A DNA stretch of 7,288 bases from CAZQIC01 sp964593555. Its GTDB lineage: Bacteria > Bacteroidota > Bacteroidia > JAFLBG01. Shown one piece after another: positions 5,523 through 7,288 of the stretch. The notes below the pieces were generated by a model. That model did not search any database. It saw only the letters and a program-made list of their open reading frames with translations, and was not told where the DNA came from. The first letter of the stretch is position 1, and each line of letters starts with the position of its first letter. The stretch lies in NCBI GenBank assembly GCA_964593555.1, contig CAZQIC010000172.1:1-7288 (forward strand), written 5' to 3'. A program made the translations under genes and the position numbers.

Positions 5523-7151
5523 TCAGGTTTGGATAACTCCTACATTATATTGTTTTGTTATCGGGGCATGGTTTGCCATTTCAATTCCCATCGATATCCA
5601 TTTGCGTGTATCCATAGGATCTATGATAGCATCCAGCCAAAGTCTTGATGCGGCGTAGTAAGGGGAGGTTTGTGAATCGTACCTGTCTTTTATTTTATTG
5701 AATAACTCAGTTTCTTTTTCAGGTGTTATTGTTTCACCTTTCGCTTTTAGAGAAGACACTTCAATCTGCACCAATACTTTTGCTGCCTGTGAACCTCCCA
5801 TTACTGCGACTTGCGCAGTTGGCCAGCCCACTATTAAACGCGGATCATATGCTTTGCCGCACATAGCGTAATTACCTGCGCCATATGAATTGCCCATGAT
5901 CACTGTAAATTTTGGAACAACAGAATTGCTCATCGCATTAACTAATTTAGCACCGTCTTTAATTATTCCTCCTTGCTCTGATCTTGAGCCCACCATAAAT
6001 CCGGTTACATCCTGTAAAAATACTAGTGGAATCTTTTTCTGATTACAGTTCATAATAAAACGAGCAGTCTTATCAGCTGAGTCAGAATAGATAACACCAC
6101 CGAACTGCATTTCACCTTTTTTGCTTTTTACCACCATGCGCTGGTTAGCAACTATTCCAACTGCCCAACCATCCACTCGCGCTAACCCGCATACAATTGT
6201 TTTGCCATATTCTTCTTTGTATTCTTCGAATGACGAATCATCAACCAGCCTTGCGATCACTTCTTTAACTTCATAAGGTTTATCACGTGTGTCGGGAATT
6301 ATTCCAACTATTTCCTGTTGATTTTTTATCGGAAGTTTTGCTTCTTTTCTGTCAAAACCTGCCTTATCGAAATGTCCCACTTTATCAAAAATATTCCTGA
6401 TCCTGTCCAGGCAGTCTTTATCATCTTTGCATTTATAATCTGTAACACCTGAAATTTCACAATGTGTAGTTGCTCCTCCCAATGTTTCGTTATCAATGGT
6501 TTCGCCAATGGCAGCTTTTACTAAATACGATCCCGCTAAAAATATACTTCCTGTTTTATCCACGATCATTGCTTCATCACTCATAATAGGAAGATAAGCC
6601 CCTCCTGCAACACAGCTTCCCATAATAGCGGCTATTTGTAATATTCCGCTGCTCGACATGATGGCGTTGTTCCTGAAAATTCTTCCGAAATGTTCTTTGT
6701 CGGGAAATATTTCATCCTGCAATGGTAAGTAAACTCCGGCGCTATCAACAAGATAAATAATTGGCAACCTGTTTTCCATTGCTATTTCCTGCGCGCGTAA
6801 ATTCTTTTTTCCTGTAATCGGGAACCATGCTCCTGCTTTTACTGTTGCATCATTCGCAACAACAATACATTGCCTTCCTTTTACATAACCTATCATTACC
6901 ACAACACCGCCACTTGGGCAGCCACCATGTTCTTTATACATTCCATCACCGGCGAAAGCTCCGATTTCTACTCTTGCACTATCTTTATCCAATAAATATT
7001 CAACCCTTTCCCTCGCGGTAAGTTTTCCTTGTTCATGCTGTTTTTCAATTCTTTTTTTTCCGCCGCCTAAATAAACTTCTTCCAGTTTTTTATTCATTTG
7101 TGAAACCAGAAGTTTCATTTTATCCTCGTTGCGGTTAAAATCAATGTTCAT
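5523..7151 (-). CDS. Acyl-CoA carboxylase, beta (carboxyltransferase) subunit
   Basis: This complete 542-residue protein is the carboxyltransferase subunit of a biotin-dependent acyl-CoA carboxylase. It moves the carboxyl group from carboxybiotin to an acyl-CoA. The N-terminal half contains GKLTARERVEYLLD at 42-55, SGGVVVMIGYV at 80-90 and DSAGVYLPLQDEIFPDKEHF at 136-155. The second domain has FLQDVTGFMVG at 378-388, GNSYGAGNYAMCGKAYDPR at 420-438 and GWPTAQVAVMGGSQAAKVL at 442-460. DSAG-LPLQDE-FPD-EHFGRIF is closest to the methylcrotonoyl-CoA carboxylase beta type (leucine breakdown), but a propionyl- or other acyl-CoA substrate is possible. Length fits the family. No biotin carboxylase or biotin carrier is in the window; it may lie beyond the right edge or be unlinked. 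ATG at 7151 gives a family-like N-terminus. It is first in a probable unit with the methyltransferase. Confidence 0.93.
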   Translation of the reverse strand: MNIDFNRNEDKMKLLVSQMNKKLEEVYLGGGKKRIEKQHEQGKLTARERVEYLLDKDSARVEIGAFAGDGMYKEHGGCPSGGVVVMIGYVKGRQCIVVANDATVKAGAWFPITGKKNLRAQEIAMENRLPIIYLVDSAGVYLPLQDEIFPDKEHFGRIFRNNAIMSSSGILQIAAIMGSCVAGGAYLPIMSDEAMIVDKTGSIFLAGSYLVKAAIGETIDNETLGGATTHCEISGVTDYKCKDDKDCLDRIRNIFDKVGHFDKAGFDRKEAKLPIKNQQEIVGIIPDTRDKPYEVKEVIARLVDDSSFEEYKEEYGKTIVCGLARVDGWAVGIVANQRMVVKSKKGEMQFGGVIYSDSADKTARFIMNCNQKKIPLVFLQDVTGFMVGSRSEQGGIIKDGAKLVNAMSNSVVPKFTVIMGNSYGAGNYAMCGKAYDPRLIVGWPTAQVAVMGGSQAAKVLVQIEVSSLKAKGETITPEKETELFNKIKDRYDSQTSPYYAASRLWLDAIIDPMDTRKWISMGIEMANHAPITKQYNVGVIQT

Positions 7152-7173
7152 AGGGCGTTATTTTGGTGCTGTT

Positions 7174-7181
7174 CAAATTTA
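7174..7181 (-). promoter_or_regulatory. Bacteroidota-type -7 promoter element for the carboxylase gene
   Basis: On the minus strand positions 7181-7174 read TAAATTTG, a full match to the Bacteroidota -7 consensus TAnnTTTG. The start codon follows 22 bp later, which would give a short untranslated leader. A -33 TTTG is not clearly present at the expected distance, so the call rests on one element. Confidence 0.45.
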
Positions 7182-7288
7182 CTAATTAAACCGCATTTAG
7201 ACAGTAGGAGGTTTTGTAAAAGCCGAACTATCTGTGTTAAGGGAGGTTCTATTAATTGATTTTAACAAATGTAACCGTATTTTTTTTT

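Noticed and set aside
7229..7240. ATCTGTGTTAA resembling a unit of the CTGTG inverted repeat
   Set aside because: An isolated eight-base match with no partner arm; not enough to call another copy.
7207..7248. GGAGGTT twice (7207-7213 and 7242-7248) upstream of the carboxylase gene
   Set aside because: Only seven bases, 35 bp apart, and not linked to any recognised regulator.

Overview
This 7.3 kb window is AT-rich chromosomal DNA that looks like Bacteroidota, probably a Chitinophagales- or Sphingobacteriales-like lineage. I base this on recognisable family versions of the proteins, including an acyl-CoA carboxylase beta subunit, a SusD-era style lipoprotein with an FGISSC lipobox and an HX5D acyltransferase. 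The absence of Shine-Dalgarno sequences, AT-rich leaders, a TAAATTTG -7 promoter element and two kinds of intergenic palindromic repeat common in Bacteroidota point the same way. The assignment rests on recall and not on a database search.

Layout, left to right. Positions 1-763 (minus) hold the first 254 codons of a beta-propeller-like protein that runs off the left edge and starts at TTG. A cluster of small palindromes (about 793-870) separates it from an AHSA1/SRPBCC-domain protein (889-1287, minus). A 61 bp degenerate inverted repeat (1372-1432) separates that from an unrecognised 173-residue protein with an acidic tail (1445-1966, minus). A 247 bp divergent intergenic region with an 8+8 bp inverted repeat precedes a PlsC-type membrane acyltransferase, the only plus-strand gene (2214-3584). 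Convergent to it lies a broken lipoprotein gene (3610-4684, minus), which has lost an internal segment and its reading frame at a small palindrome. The right third is a probable two-gene transcription unit on the minus strand: an acyl-CoA carboxylase carboxyltransferase subunit (5523-7151), then 39 bp later a Methyltransf_16-type protein methyltransferase (4815-5483).

How the genes work together: most of the window is ordinary accessory and housekeeping content without a shared pathway. The one functional pairing worth testing is carboxylase plus lysine-methyltransferase-like enzyme, which may share a promoter at about 7174-7181. The acyltransferase would feed glycerophospholipid synthesis. 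No rRNA, tRNA, CRISPR array, integrase or transposase was seen. I found no convincing novel multi-gene system. The most informative signals are the lipoprotein deletion, the matched leader sequence in front of two neighbouring genes, and the two repeat clusters. No gene-free stretch exceeds 300 bases.
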